Origin: JBEKCB01 sp052139675
GTDB taxonomy: Bacteria > Planctomycetota > Brocadiia > CAIUPP01
NCBI GenBank assembly: GCA_052139675.1
Contig: JBKQWE010000026.1
Span: 8,510 to 72,509, forward strand
Length of the DNA: 64,000 nt
Reading direction: 5' to 3'
The position numbers and the translations under genes are program-made. This document shows, in pieces, positions 17,403 through 25,132 of the stretch. The number at the start of each line of letters is the position of its first letter. Positions within the stretch are counted from its first letter, which is position 1. Below the pieces are notes generated by a model. The model was not told the origin of the DNA, searched no databases, and saw nothing but the letters and a program-made list of their open reading frames with translations.

Positions 17403-19159
17403 CGGATCCCTCGTGGCAGTTTGGCCGAATAAGTGGTGTGCAGCAGTTCGCGCGCCTTCGGGGAGAAAACTTCGCCGAGGAACTCGCTGTAAAGCTGCTG
17501 GACGGCCGGGTTCTCATGGGAGCGCCGCAAGGTCTTGGCGCCGTCAATCGCGTAGAGCGCACGGGCGCGCGCGGCGAGCAGCGCCGGGTCGAGCGCCTTC
17601 ACGCCGCGCGGCGGATAGGGCTGGCCGCCGCCGCCGATGCAGCCGCCGGGGCAGGCCATGAGCTCGATCATGTGGAACTGCTTCTCGCCGCGGAGGACTT
17701 CGTCGAGGATCGTCTTCGCGTTGGTCAGGCCGTTGGCCACGCCGACGCGCAGAAGCTGGTCGCCGATCGCGACGGTTTCCTCGCGAAGCCCTTCGACCGC
17801 GCGGACCTCCTTGAATTCCACCCGGTGCCCGGGCTTGCCGGTGGTGAGTTCCACGGCGGTGCGGAGCGTGGCCTCCATCACGCCGCCGGTGGTGCCGAAG
17901 ATGTCCCCCGCGCCGGTGGCGATGCCCAGCGGCGCGTCGAATTCGCCGTCGGGCAAATGGACGAAATCAATGCCGTAGGACTTGATCATCCAGATCAGTT
18001 CGCGCGTGGTCAGGACGGCGTCGGTATAGGGAACGCCCTGGGCGAAATAGTGCTCGGGCCGGCGCGACTCGTACTTCTTCGCCACGCACGGCATGACCGC
18101 GACGACGTAGATGTTCGCCGGGTCCAGCCCGGCCTTCTGCGCGTAGTAGGTCTTGATCAGCGCCGACAGCATCATCATCGGCGAGCGGCAGCTCGAGGCG
18201 TTCGGGATCAGCTCGGGATAGAATTTCTCGAGGAAGTTGACCCAGCCGGGCGAGCAGCTCGTCAGCATCGGCAGCGGGCCTTCGCCCTTGAGCCGGCGGA
18301 GGAACTCGTGCGCCTCCTCGACGATCGTCAGGTCGGCGGCCAGGTCGGTGTCGAACACGCGGTCCACGCCGAGCCGCCGCAGCGCCGTGACCAGCTTGCC
18401 GGTGGCCGGCGTGCCCGGCGGCAGCTCGAAACCTTCGCCGACGGCCGCGCGGATCGAGGGCGCGGTCTGGACGACGACGTGCTTCTTCGGGTCCGCGATG
18501 GCCGCGAACACCTCTTCCGTGGCGCGCTTCTCCAGGAACGCCGCGGTCGGGCAGACGTTGATGCACTGCCCGCACTGGATGCAGACCGAGTCGCGCATCG
18601 TGGAGCCGTGCGCGGGCGTGACGACGGCGGAGAAACCGCGCCAGTGGCGGCTGAGGTTGTACACGCCCTGGACTTCGGCGCACACGCGCGTGCACCGGCC
18701 GCAGAGGACGCACTTCTCGGAATCGCGCACCACCGAGTCGCTCTCGTCCTCGATCGCGAAGCGCTTGCGCTCGCCCTCGAAGAGCCGCTCGCGGACGCCG
18801 AACGCGTAGGCCAGGTTCTGCAGCTCGCAGTTGCCGTCGCGCTCGCAGGTCTGGCAGTCCTTCGGGTGGTTGTCGAGCAGCAGCTCGACGATGTCGCGCC
18901 GCGCCTGCCGGATCTCGGGCGAATTGGTCTGGACGATCATCCCTTCCCAGACCGTCGAGCTGCACGCGGCCATGTAGAAGCCCATGTCCTTCACGTCCAC
19001 GATGCAGACGCGGCATCCGCCGGCCAGGCTCAGGTCGGGATGGTAGCAGAGGCGCGGGATGTGAATCCCCAGCGTCTCGGCCGCCTCCATGATCGTGGTG
19101 CCTTCCTTGACGGAGATCTTCTGGTCGTCCAGAGTCAGCGAGATCATTTTCTTGCTCAT
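17399..19159 (-). CDS. hydA: [FeFe]-hydrogenase catalytic subunit
   Basis: 586 aa from ATG 19159, preceded by GGGAGTGG; the frame is open much further upstream but only as an antisense-type extension over hydB. Domains in order: a plant-type [2Fe-2S] ferredoxin (Cys 38, 49, 52, 66), a His-ligated [4Fe-4S] site (HPKDCQTCERDGNC, 98-111), two [4Fe-4S] clusters (CVLCGRCTRVC at 150, CIQCGQCINVC at 193), then the H-domain. The H-cluster motifs are L1 TSCSPGW (300-306), L2 MPCVAKKYE (356-364) and L3 ELMACPGGCIGGGGQP (499-514). It makes or uses H2. The length and the Ser in L1 resemble HndD/HydA enzymes of trimeric NAD(P)-linked hydrogenases. Coupled to hydC; 32 bp after hydB. Confidence 0.96.
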   Translation of the reverse strand: MSKKMISLTLDDQKISVKEGTTIMEAAETLGIHIPRLCYHPDLSLAGGCRVCIVDVKDMGFYMAACSSTVWEGMIVQTNSPEIRQARRDIVELLLDNHPKDCQTCERDGNCELQNLAYAFGVRERLFEGERKRFAIEDESDSVVRDSEKCVLCGRCTRVCAEVQGVYNLSRHWRGFSAVVTPAHGSTMRDSVCIQCGQCINVCPTAAFLEKRATEEVFAAIADPKKHVVVQTAPSIRAAVGEGFELPPGTPATGKLVTALRRLGVDRVFDTDLAADLTIVEEAHEFLRRLKGEGPLPMLTSCSPGWVNFLEKFYPELIPNASSCRSPMMMLSALIKTYYAQKAGLDPANIYVVAVMPCVAKKYESRRPEHYFAQGVPYTDAVLTTRELIWMIKSYGIDFVHLPDGEFDAPLGIATGAGDIFGTTGGVMEATLRTAVELTTGKPGHRVEFKEVRAVEGLREETVAIGDQLLRVGVANGLTNAKTILDEVLRGEKQFHMIELMACPGGCIGGGGQPYPPRGVKALDPALLAARARALYAIDGAKTLRRSHENPAVQQLYSEFLGEVFSPKARELLHTTYSAKLPRGIR

Positions 19160-19191
19160 CGTTCCACTCCCAAAGCAGCAACGGCTCGTTG

Positions 19192-21210
19192 CTACCCGCG
19201 GCGCAGACCCGCGCATTTCCCGGCGGGGCAGCGTTTCTCGACGACGTGCGCGACGTATTCGTCCCGGTAGTGCGTCAGCGTGCTGAGGATCGGGTTGGGC
19301 GCGTTGCGGCCAAGACCGCAGAGGCTGGCCTTGCGCATCAGCTTCGCCAGCCGCTCGAGCCGCTCGATGTCCTCCGGCCGGCCCTGGCCGGCGGTGATGC
19401 GCTGGAGGATTTCCAGCATGCGCTTGGTCCCTTCGCGGCAGGGCGTGCACTTGCCGCACGATTCGTCCTGCGAGAACGTCAGGAAGTATTTCGCGATGTC
19501 CACCATGCAGTCGTCCTCGTCCATCACGATCATGCCGCCGGAGCCCATGATGGCCCCGACCTTGGCGAGCGAATCGTAGTCCACCGGCGTATCGAGCAGT
19601 CTCTCCGGCACGCAGCCGCCGGCGGGGCCGCCGGTCTGGACGGCCTTCAGCCGCTTGCCGTTCGGCGCGCCGCCGCCGATGTCCACAACGATCTCGCGCA
19701 GCGTCGTCCCGATCGGCACCTCGACCAGCCCTGTATGCTCGACCTTCCCGGCCAGCGCGAAGGCCTTCGTCCCGCCGCTGTTCGCCGTGCCGATGCGGCT
19801 GAACCAGTCGGCGCCGTAATAGATGATCGCGCCGATGTTCGCCAGCGTCTCGACGTTGTTGATGACCGTCGGCTTGCCCCACAGGCCGCTCTGCGTCGGA
19901 TAGGGCGGGCGGATGCGCGGCTCGCCGCGCTCGCCCTCGATCGAGTGGATCAGCGAGGTCTCCTCGCCGCAGACGAACGCGCCGGCGCCCAGGCGGATTT
20001 CGAGGTCGAAGCTGAAATCCGATCCGAAGATCTTCGCCCCGAGGACGCCGTGCTTGCGGCACTGGTCAATGGCGTTCTGGACGCGCTGGATCGCCATCGG
20101 GTACTCGGCGCGGATGTAGAAAAACCCGCGCTGCGCGCCGATAGCGTAGCCGCCGATGATCATCCCCTCGATCACGCTGAACGGGTCGCCCTCGAGCATG
20201 CTGCGGTCCATGAACGCGCCCGGGTCGCCCTCGTCGGCGTTGCAGATGATGTAGCGCACCGGCTCCTTCGCCGCGGCGGCCATCTGCCACTTCTGCCCGG
20301 TGGGATAGCCCGCGCCGCCGCGCCCGCGCAATTTCGAGCGCGCGATCTCGCCGATCACCCACTTCGGGTCGCCCTTCTCCAGCACCTTCGCCAGCGAATG
20401 GAAGCCCTTGTAATGGACGTACTCGAAGATGTTGTCCGGGTCAATCACGCCGCTGTTGCGCAGCGAAATGCGGCACTGGCGGTTGAAGAACGCCACGTCG
20501 CCGTACAGGTTGAAAAACCGCTGGCTGAGCGTGTGCCCCTTCAGCCGCAGGCGCTCGACCGGCTTGTTCGCCAGCACGTGGCTGGCGACGATCTCGTCGA
20601 GGTCCTTCTCGTCGGCGATGCGGTACAGGATGCGGCTCGGCAGGACGAGCAGGTGCGTGACCTTCCCCGATTCCTGGGCCCCGCAGAGTCCGAAGCAGCC
20701 GGCGGACAGGACGGCGCAGTGGCTCTCGTCGAGCCCGGCGGCGCGGAGTTTCTTCATCAGGAGGCTGCTGAAGTTCTGCTCCAGGCTTCGCCCGCAGCGC
20801 TGGCCGGAGCAGAAGAGGAATTCCTGCAGCGGCAGCGCCTCGGCGGAGCTGTCGAGCACGTGGTCGAGCCGCGGCTTGCCGCCGAGGATGTGGTCGGTGA
20901 AAATATCGTGGACGGCGTCGCGGTCCACGCGCTGGTATTTCACCGGGATCTGGCCGGGCATCAGAACGCGGACGATCGGCTCGCAACTGCACCGGCCGGT
21001 GCAGCCGGTCTGCCGCACGACGATATCCTGTCGGCCGGACGTGGCGATGTGCTTGCGGAATTCCGCCAGAACCTCCGCCGCGCCGGAGGCGTTCTCGCAC
21101 GTCGCCGAGCCGACCGAGATGCGGATTTTCGTCGCATCCTCGCGCGCCGCCAGAGAGCGCTCGGCCTCGTCGGCGAACTTCTGGTACTGCGTCGCGATTG
21201 GGCTGTCCAT
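19192..21210 (-). CDS. hydB: Hydrogenase flavoprotein subunit (NuoF-like) with two N-terminal [2Fe-2S] domains
   Basis: 672 aa. Two thioredoxin-like [2Fe-2S] domains come first: one with Cys 38, 70, 74 and 76, and a second with the regular CxxxxC / CxxxC set (Cys 134, 139, 172, 176). The NuoF core follows, with NAD(H)- and FMN-binding motifs LRGRGGAGYPTGQKW (~295-309) and ICNADEGDPGAFMDR (~322), and the [4Fe-4S] ligands ESCGKCTPCREG (585-591) and CGLG (631). HydB proteins commonly continue into a C-terminal two-cluster ferredoxin; this one stops just after CPAGKCAGL, and the 32 bp to hydA leave no room for it. The subunit oxidises or reduces NAD(P)H for the hydrogenase. First gene of hydBAC, behind its own promoter. 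Confidence 0.94.
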   Translation of the reverse strand: MDSPIATQYQKFADEAERSLAAREDATKIRISVGSATCENASGAAEVLAEFRKHIATSGRQDIVVRQTGCTGRCSCEPIVRVLMPGQIPVKYQRVDRDAVHDIFTDHILGGKPRLDHVLDSSAEALPLQEFLFCSGQRCGRSLEQNFSSLLMKKLRAAGLDESHCAVLSAGCFGLCGAQESGKVTHLLVLPSRILYRIADEKDLDEIVASHVLANKPVERLRLKGHTLSQRFFNLYGDVAFFNRQCRISLRNSGVIDPDNIFEYVHYKGFHSLAKVLEKGDPKWVIGEIARSKLRGRGGAGYPTGQKWQMAAAAKEPVRYIICNADEGDPGAFMDRSMLEGDPFSVIEGMIIGGYAIGAQRGFFYIRAEYPMAIQRVQNAIDQCRKHGVLGAKIFGSDFSFDLEIRLGAGAFVCGEETSLIHSIEGERGEPRIRPPYPTQSGLWGKPTVINNVETLANIGAIIYYGADWFSRIGTANSGGTKAFALAGKVEHTGLVEVPIGTTLREIVVDIGGGAPNGKRLKAVQTGGPAGGCVPERLLDTPVDYDSLAKVGAIMGSGGMIVMDEDDCMVDIAKYFLTFSQDESCGKCTPCREGTKRMLEILQRITAGQGRPEDIERLERLAKLMRKASLCGLGRNAPNPILSTLTHYRDEYVAHVVEKRCPAGKCAGLRRG

Positions 21211-21508
21211 GGGCGTTCCTCAAGGCAATCAGAAACGGACCGGCGGGCCTGCGCTCTGCAAGGGGCGAGTTTCCCGGCCACCATCGGGTTGCGGAATTAT
21301 ATACCGGAACCCGGCGGTCGCGCAACACTGGATACTCGCGCGTCGGCGCTCCGCGGCCTCCCGGATTAGCGGCTATGGCAGGGGACTGCTCTTAAATTGA
21401 AGACGGTTATTGTTCTCTCCGCAAGCGGCCTTCAGTTACCGCCGGAATTACCCTTTGAAGTAACCGCTTGCAAAATGGCATACGTGGGTCATAAATCGAG
21501 TAGTCGCA
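21211..21508. other. Intergenic region upstream of hydB
   Basis: Contains the hyd promoter and leader at its left end. Near 21440-21475 a pair of 8-base complementary segments (GCAAGCGG / CCGCTTGC) flanks a loop and could form a hairpin behind the methyltransferase gene, but there is no T-tract. No gene is seen. Confidence 0.5.
21296..21325 (-). promoter_or_regulatory. Promoter for hydBAC
   Basis: On the leftward strand a perfect -10 TATAAT (21301-21296) lies 18 bp after a -35-like TTGCGC (21325-21320). The start point would be near 21289, giving a leader of about 78 bases before the hydB ATG. Confidence 0.6.
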
Positions 21509-22678
21509 TCAAATCGCGGCAAAAACTCCCGCCGCTCCCAAAATCGCCATGGGCTTCGGGTTTAAGAGAAGCATAAGCTCGTGCGTATGCCTACGAGCGT
21601 TCCGGCCCGCTTCCGCGTGCACATGATCGCCTCTGCCGCCGAGCGTACTGAACTTGCTTTTGACAGGCTGTGTTGTAACGTAGAAGTACTTCTGCGATAC
21701 CTCGCGCACCTTCTTGCCGGATAACCCGTTAGAGCAGTCATGGTCAGGGAAAGTCAGGATGGCTCTGGCACCGCGTGCTGCAATGGTGAGAAGTAAATCG
21801 TCCAAAGCGTTTGAGGACTCGCTGGTCACACTATACTTCGACCGAGGCCGCCGCGCTGGTTCTGGGTAGCGGCCGGCACCAGACACTTCGCCGCATTCAC
21901 CTCGCGAAATCGTCTCCAAGACATGGTAGAAACGGCTGTAGTGAACGCCAGAATACGGTGGATCAATGAACACCAAGTCGTCATGAAGAAGTTCTTTAAC
22001 TGCATCGTTCGCGTCGGCCACCTGCGCCTCGCCGCGGCAAAGCGCAAACTGGTTCGCCAATGAGTCAAAGGCGACACGGGTTTTGAATACAATATCCTTG
22101 TTCCATGCCTCTTGGAGGAATCTCCTCGCTGTCCGGGTCGGCTGGAAGGGCTGTGCTGTATGGCCGGGTGCGGCGGCGCATTGGCTCGCGGCTTGGATCA
22201 AAGCAGCTAGCGCAACCGTTTTGCCAGGTTCACCAGTGGGCAGGCTGCTCCTCAGCGCGTCTATCCAAACGGTCTGTTTCGGACTGTAATAGTGGCCACC
22301 GTAGGCTCTCGTTACAGGGAGGTGTGATTGTCCCATACTCCAAAGACGACAATCGGCAACGACGGCCCGGGTAAGCTTTACAGGAGCGGGAGACCGTGTG
22401 GCACTACAAACGCTCACTGCACGGCGGTGCCACTCATACCAAATGGGCTCACCTTCGAGCTTCATCTGCCGATGCAAAACCGCGCCAGCGAGAACGGTGC
22501 TGTAGCGCTGCAAGTCATAGGCGAGAACGGGTATGGAAAACTGACGTGCCACATGAATCGCAACGACACCTGATCCAGAGAACAAGTCCACGAAGCGCCG
22601 AGCATAAGGAGCTTGTCGGCCTAGCAGTTCGCCCAGGCCATTCTGTAACATTGCTCGCTTTGATCCCATGTACTTCAT
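21509..22678 (-). CDS. D12-class (Dam-like) DNA N6-adenine methyltransferase
   Basis: 389 aa from ATG 22678. The opening MKYMGSKRAML is the usual start of D12-class adenine methyltransferases. The SAM motif is DLFSGSGVVA (31-40) and the catalytic motif IV is FIDPPYSGVHY (D-P-P-Y, ~residue 238). Between them lies a variable region that would read the target sequence, containing Cys/His-rich stretches. A later conserved block is AILTFPDHDCSNGLSGKKV. It methylates adenine in a specific DNA sequence, for restriction protection or epigenetic marking. The start lies 2 bp after the stop of the preceding gene, so the three genes 24911-21509 form one coupled unit. Base composition is visibly less GC-rich than the flanks. 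No restriction nuclease is recognisable beside it. Confidence 0.88.
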   Translation of the reverse strand: MKYMGSKRAMLQNGLGELLGRQAPYARRFVDLFSGSGVVAIHVARQFSIPVLAYDLQRYSTVLAGAVLHRQMKLEGEPIWYEWHRRAVSVCSATRSPAPVKLTRAVVADCRLWSMGQSHLPVTRAYGGHYYSPKQTVWIDALRSSLPTGEPGKTVALAALIQAASQCAAAPGHTAQPFQPTRTARRFLQEAWNKDIVFKTRVAFDSLANQFALCRGEAQVADANDAVKELLHDDLVFIDPPYSGVHYSRFYHVLETISRGECGEVSGAGRYPEPARRPRSKYSVTSESSNALDDLLLTIAARGARAILTFPDHDCSNGLSGKKVREVSQKYFYVTTQPVKSKFSTLGGRGDHVHAEAGRNARRHTHELMLLLNPKPMAILGAAGVFAAI

Positions 22679-22680
22679 GG

Positions 22681-23538
22681 TCAGTTCTTGAGCACTTCGA
22701 GCCCGCCGTGTTCTGTAATTTGAAAATCGACGATACCGCTCACCCAAGTTGGGTTTCTATGCACGTTCCAAAAGCGACTACTTTGCACCAGAATTTCGTC
22801 TAGGAACTTCCGGAACCTAACGATCCGATGATAAGCAACAACTTGAACATTGTCCAAATCAGGAAACTTGTTCGGCTTCGGTATCGGTGGCACGGTGAAA
22901 TCAATCTCCGAGATGCGTTGCACCCTGATTTTCAAACTCTCCACGTCGAGTACGCGAAAAGCGGGGTAAGGGAACAGATGGTCAACGTAGTTGGCACGGT
23001 CACGGTGCCCGACGTCGGAACAATCGTCAGGCTGCTGCGCTTTCTCATTCCTTGTAAACAGCGGGTCAGTTGCGAAATGACTGTCACTCTTCACCTCGCG
23101 CCAATACAGGCAATGTTCTCTATCGCCAGCATTCTTAGTCCCGAAAGTGCAAACATGTTTGCCGCATTGCAAGCCTAGTCGGACGATGCGCCTACGCCGG
23201 TGGAGATGAAAGCAACCGAGCAAATGTGCAATTGCTCGTACTGCGTAATGGCTGGAATAGTAACCCACACTCGAAGCCCAGAGTGGGCTGGCTTCCGTCA
23301 ACGCTGCCGAGATCAAGAAGCTATGGACAGCGCGCAGCCAAATGTCGACAGCAGCGGTTGCGTACAGTGACGCTACCTCTGGCCGAACTGTGACCGCAGG
23401 GTTCGCCTTCGGCGGCATGACTTGTTCCAAGGCCGTTGAGAGCGAAGCCGCTGGCGGGAAAGCATATTGAGCACGGCGGTTGTTCAGCGGCTTAAACGCT
23501 ACCTGCAAGCGTGTCTGAAGCCCTCGGTCGATAGTCAT
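22681..23538 (-). CDS. Unknown protein, possibly HEPN-like, middle gene of the methyltransferase island
   Basis: 285 aa; not recognised as a known family. A helix at residues 89-105 (SSVGYYSSHYAVRAIAH) resembles the S-x-YY-x-x-x-Y-A-x-R-A helix of HEPN-fold proteins, which often serve in toxin or abortive-infection systems. However, the catalytic R-x4-6-H of HEPN ribonucleases is not evident (R101-x3-H105 only). A cysteine/histidine-rich stretch (LQCGKHVCTFGTKNAGDREHC, written here as Cys125, His128, Cys130, His142, Cys143) could bind a metal. The C-terminal part (FRVLDVESLKIRVQRISEID) looks alpha/beta. The start overlaps the stop of the DGQHR gene in ATGA (23535-23538) and the stop abuts the methyltransferase start. 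Low GC and rare codons match its two partners. Confidence 0.7.
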   Translation of the reverse strand: MTIDRGLQTRLQVAFKPLNNRRAQYAFPPAASLSTALEQVMPPKANPAVTVRPEVASLYATAAVDIWLRAVHSFLISAALTEASPLWASSVGYYSSHYAVRAIAHLLGCFHLHRRRRIVRLGLQCGKHVCTFGTKNAGDREHCLYWREVKSDSHFATDPLFTRNEKAQQPDDCSDVGHRDRANYVDHLFPYPAFRVLDVESLKIRVQRISEIDFTVPPIPKPNKFPDLDNVQVVAYHRIVRFRKFLDEILVQSSRFWNVHRNPTWVSGIVDFQITEHGGLEVLKN

Positions 23539-24911
23539 ATCGATCCCAACTCGCGCCGAACGTGAATTCTGTGCTTCACGGCAAGGGTTGCCCGCGCGTC
23601 AGGATCGAGTTTAGAGACATCTTGAGTGCCTACAACAGACGCCCAGAGCGTGTCTCGAAAACGCGCTAATCCGCCGCTCCCTAAAAAGCCTTTATCCTTA
23701 AACTTCTTTTTCGCCACAAAACGACCGCCATCGACCAAGCCAGCCCGCGCCATAACTTCGCGAAGCCACTTAATAAGAATTCCCTTAGACGCATCAGAAA
23801 CCAGCGGCTGCTTCGCACTTTTGAGTTTCCAGATGCAGGCGGGCAAGAGCGTGAGGAATGTTACCACTACACGACCTTGATAGGCCACGTTATCCGGGTC
23901 CAATTCTTCGCTATCGGCCAAGTCTTCCTTGCGTCCCGTCGCGTCCAACCATCCGTCCAGGCATTGGGCCAGGAATTCTGCCTGCGCCTCGAGACTCGAT
24001 ACCCCTTCGTCGAATAAATCGTCGAGCACGTCCTCAATTGCAGAATTTAAAGTGGCTAGAGTCACGACATCCTTCACCCCGAACTTGATGCCAGGTATCT
24101 GGATCATGCCAACAAGCGGACCAATTTCGAGCATCAGCTTGCGTCCAAGGTCCTGAGCCCGTTCTTTGTTGTCTAGTGGCCCTCTTGCACCGCGTGCCGT
24201 CGGGAACAAGTCTGCGACCAAGGACCGATCCACTTTCTTCTGATAGAAGTTAACGTCAATGAATATTTGCGCTTGCCTACGAGGCGGGTCTTTGGGTTGA
24301 TCGAGGTCGCGAAATATCTCCGCAGGAATTTCCCAAATAGCAGATGGCTGCGATTCCTTAAGCATCATAATTGCAAAGTACGCTCCGTTGATGCGATGTT
24401 GGCCGTCGATCACAGAAAAATTCAGCTCTGCGTCATTCTCATCGAACGTTAATGTCGCCGCGCCGTGTTCTCTTTGGATTCGGAATTCTTCCAACCTCGC
24501 GCCGTTCACGTGGAGTAAGACATTTGAGAATGTCGGATACTCACTTCTCTGGTACCCTATAACATTACTGATTTTCGGCGGCCATTCTCTGCCGGACTCG
24601 TTCTTTTTAGGCTCGTAGATTTCACGAAAGCATTTATCCAGTTTCTTGGGCGCGTCAACGACCTCCTGTTGCAACAGGTAAGCCGCGATCTGTGCAACCC
24701 GCTTCCAGTCCAACGATCGTTGGATGCTGCGCACCTTCACTGGATTCCGATGTGGCGAATGCGGTTTTCCAGGCCACCACGTCATGAGCTTCTCTACGTT
24801 CAAAGCGCAGAGGCAGTGTTTCGCTTCGTGCAATTCCTTTGGTGCAAATGGATTAGCTGGCACAATGACGGAAATCCTGTGAATTCCATCAGAGTTTTCC
24901 GATGATGTCAT
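23535..24911 (-). CDS. DGQHR-domain protein (DndB-like)
   Basis: 458 aa from ATG 24911 with an AGGAG ribosome site. The signature DGQHR lies at residues 169-173 in NFSVIDGQHRINGAY, preceded by SNVLLHVNGARLEEF and followed by IDVNFYQKKVDRSLVADLF, as in DGQHR proteins. The best-known relative is DndB, the regulator of DNA phosphorothioation; other members sit in phage-defence and genomic islands. The C-terminal half is helical (RVVVTFLTLLPACIWKL, GILIKWLREVMARAG). It opens a coupled three-gene unit with an unknown HEPN-like protein and a D12 methyltransferase. No dndACDE homologues are near, so a role in phosphorothioation is not supported; sensing or regulating DNA modification is inferred. 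Confidence 0.82.
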   Translation of the reverse strand: MTSSENSDGIHRISVIVPANPFAPKELHEAKHCLCALNVEKLMTWWPGKPHSPHRNPVKVRSIQRSLDWKRVAQIAAYLLQQEVVDAPKKLDKCFREIYEPKKNESGREWPPKISNVIGYQRSEYPTFSNVLLHVNGARLEEFRIQREHGAATLTFDENDAELNFSVIDGQHRINGAYFAIMMLKESQPSAIWEIPAEIFRDLDQPKDPPRRQAQIFIDVNFYQKKVDRSLVADLFPTARGARGPLDNKERAQDLGRKLMLEIGPLVGMIQIPGIKFGVKDVVTLATLNSAIEDVLDDLFDEGVSSLEAQAEFLAQCLDGWLDATGRKEDLADSEELDPDNVAYQGRVVVTFLTLLPACIWKLKSAKQPLVSDASKGILIKWLREVMARAGLVDGGRFVAKKKFKDKGFLGSGGLARFRDTLWASVVGTQDVSKLDPDARATLAVKHRIHVRRELGSI

Positions 24912-25076
24912 ACGGTGACTCCTAATTCCGACAATCCCCGGCGACTAAATCCGGGTCGGCATGTTCAAATCTCTTCGGCCCGAGAGACGCGAAGCGGGCG
25001 ACGCCGTCCTAACGCGCTGCTCTTTGCTGTACCTCGCTTCCCGTCTTGTCGGACTACAGCCGTCTTGCCAAGGCAG

Positions 25077-25105
25077 AATCTATCGGCCCACAGTCGCGTT
25101 GTCAA
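25077..25105 (-). promoter_or_regulatory. Promoter for the DGQHR / methyltransferase island
   Basis: On the leftward strand -35 TTGACA (25105-25100), 17 bp, then -10 TAGATT (25082-25077). It lies just beyond the end of the histidine kinase gene and about 165 bases before the DGQHR start, so the island has its own promoter and a long leader. Nothing else is seen in the gap. Confidence 0.6.
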
Positions 25106-25132
25106 GGAAAATAACGACATCCTTCGGCCCCA

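Noticed and set aside
17438..19270. A 610-codon rightward frame opposite hydA
   Set aside because: No motif, His/Arg/Ala-rich; hydA has all H-cluster motifs on the other strand.
19160..20062. Extension of hydA to a total of 887 residues
   Set aside because: The added 300 residues lie inside hydB in another frame and look random; ATG 19159 has a ribosome site and starts the ferredoxin domain.
23535..24911. A DNA phosphorothioation (Dnd) system because of the DndB-like protein
   Set aside because: No dndA, C, D or E genes are near; the partners are a D12 methyltransferase and an orphan.
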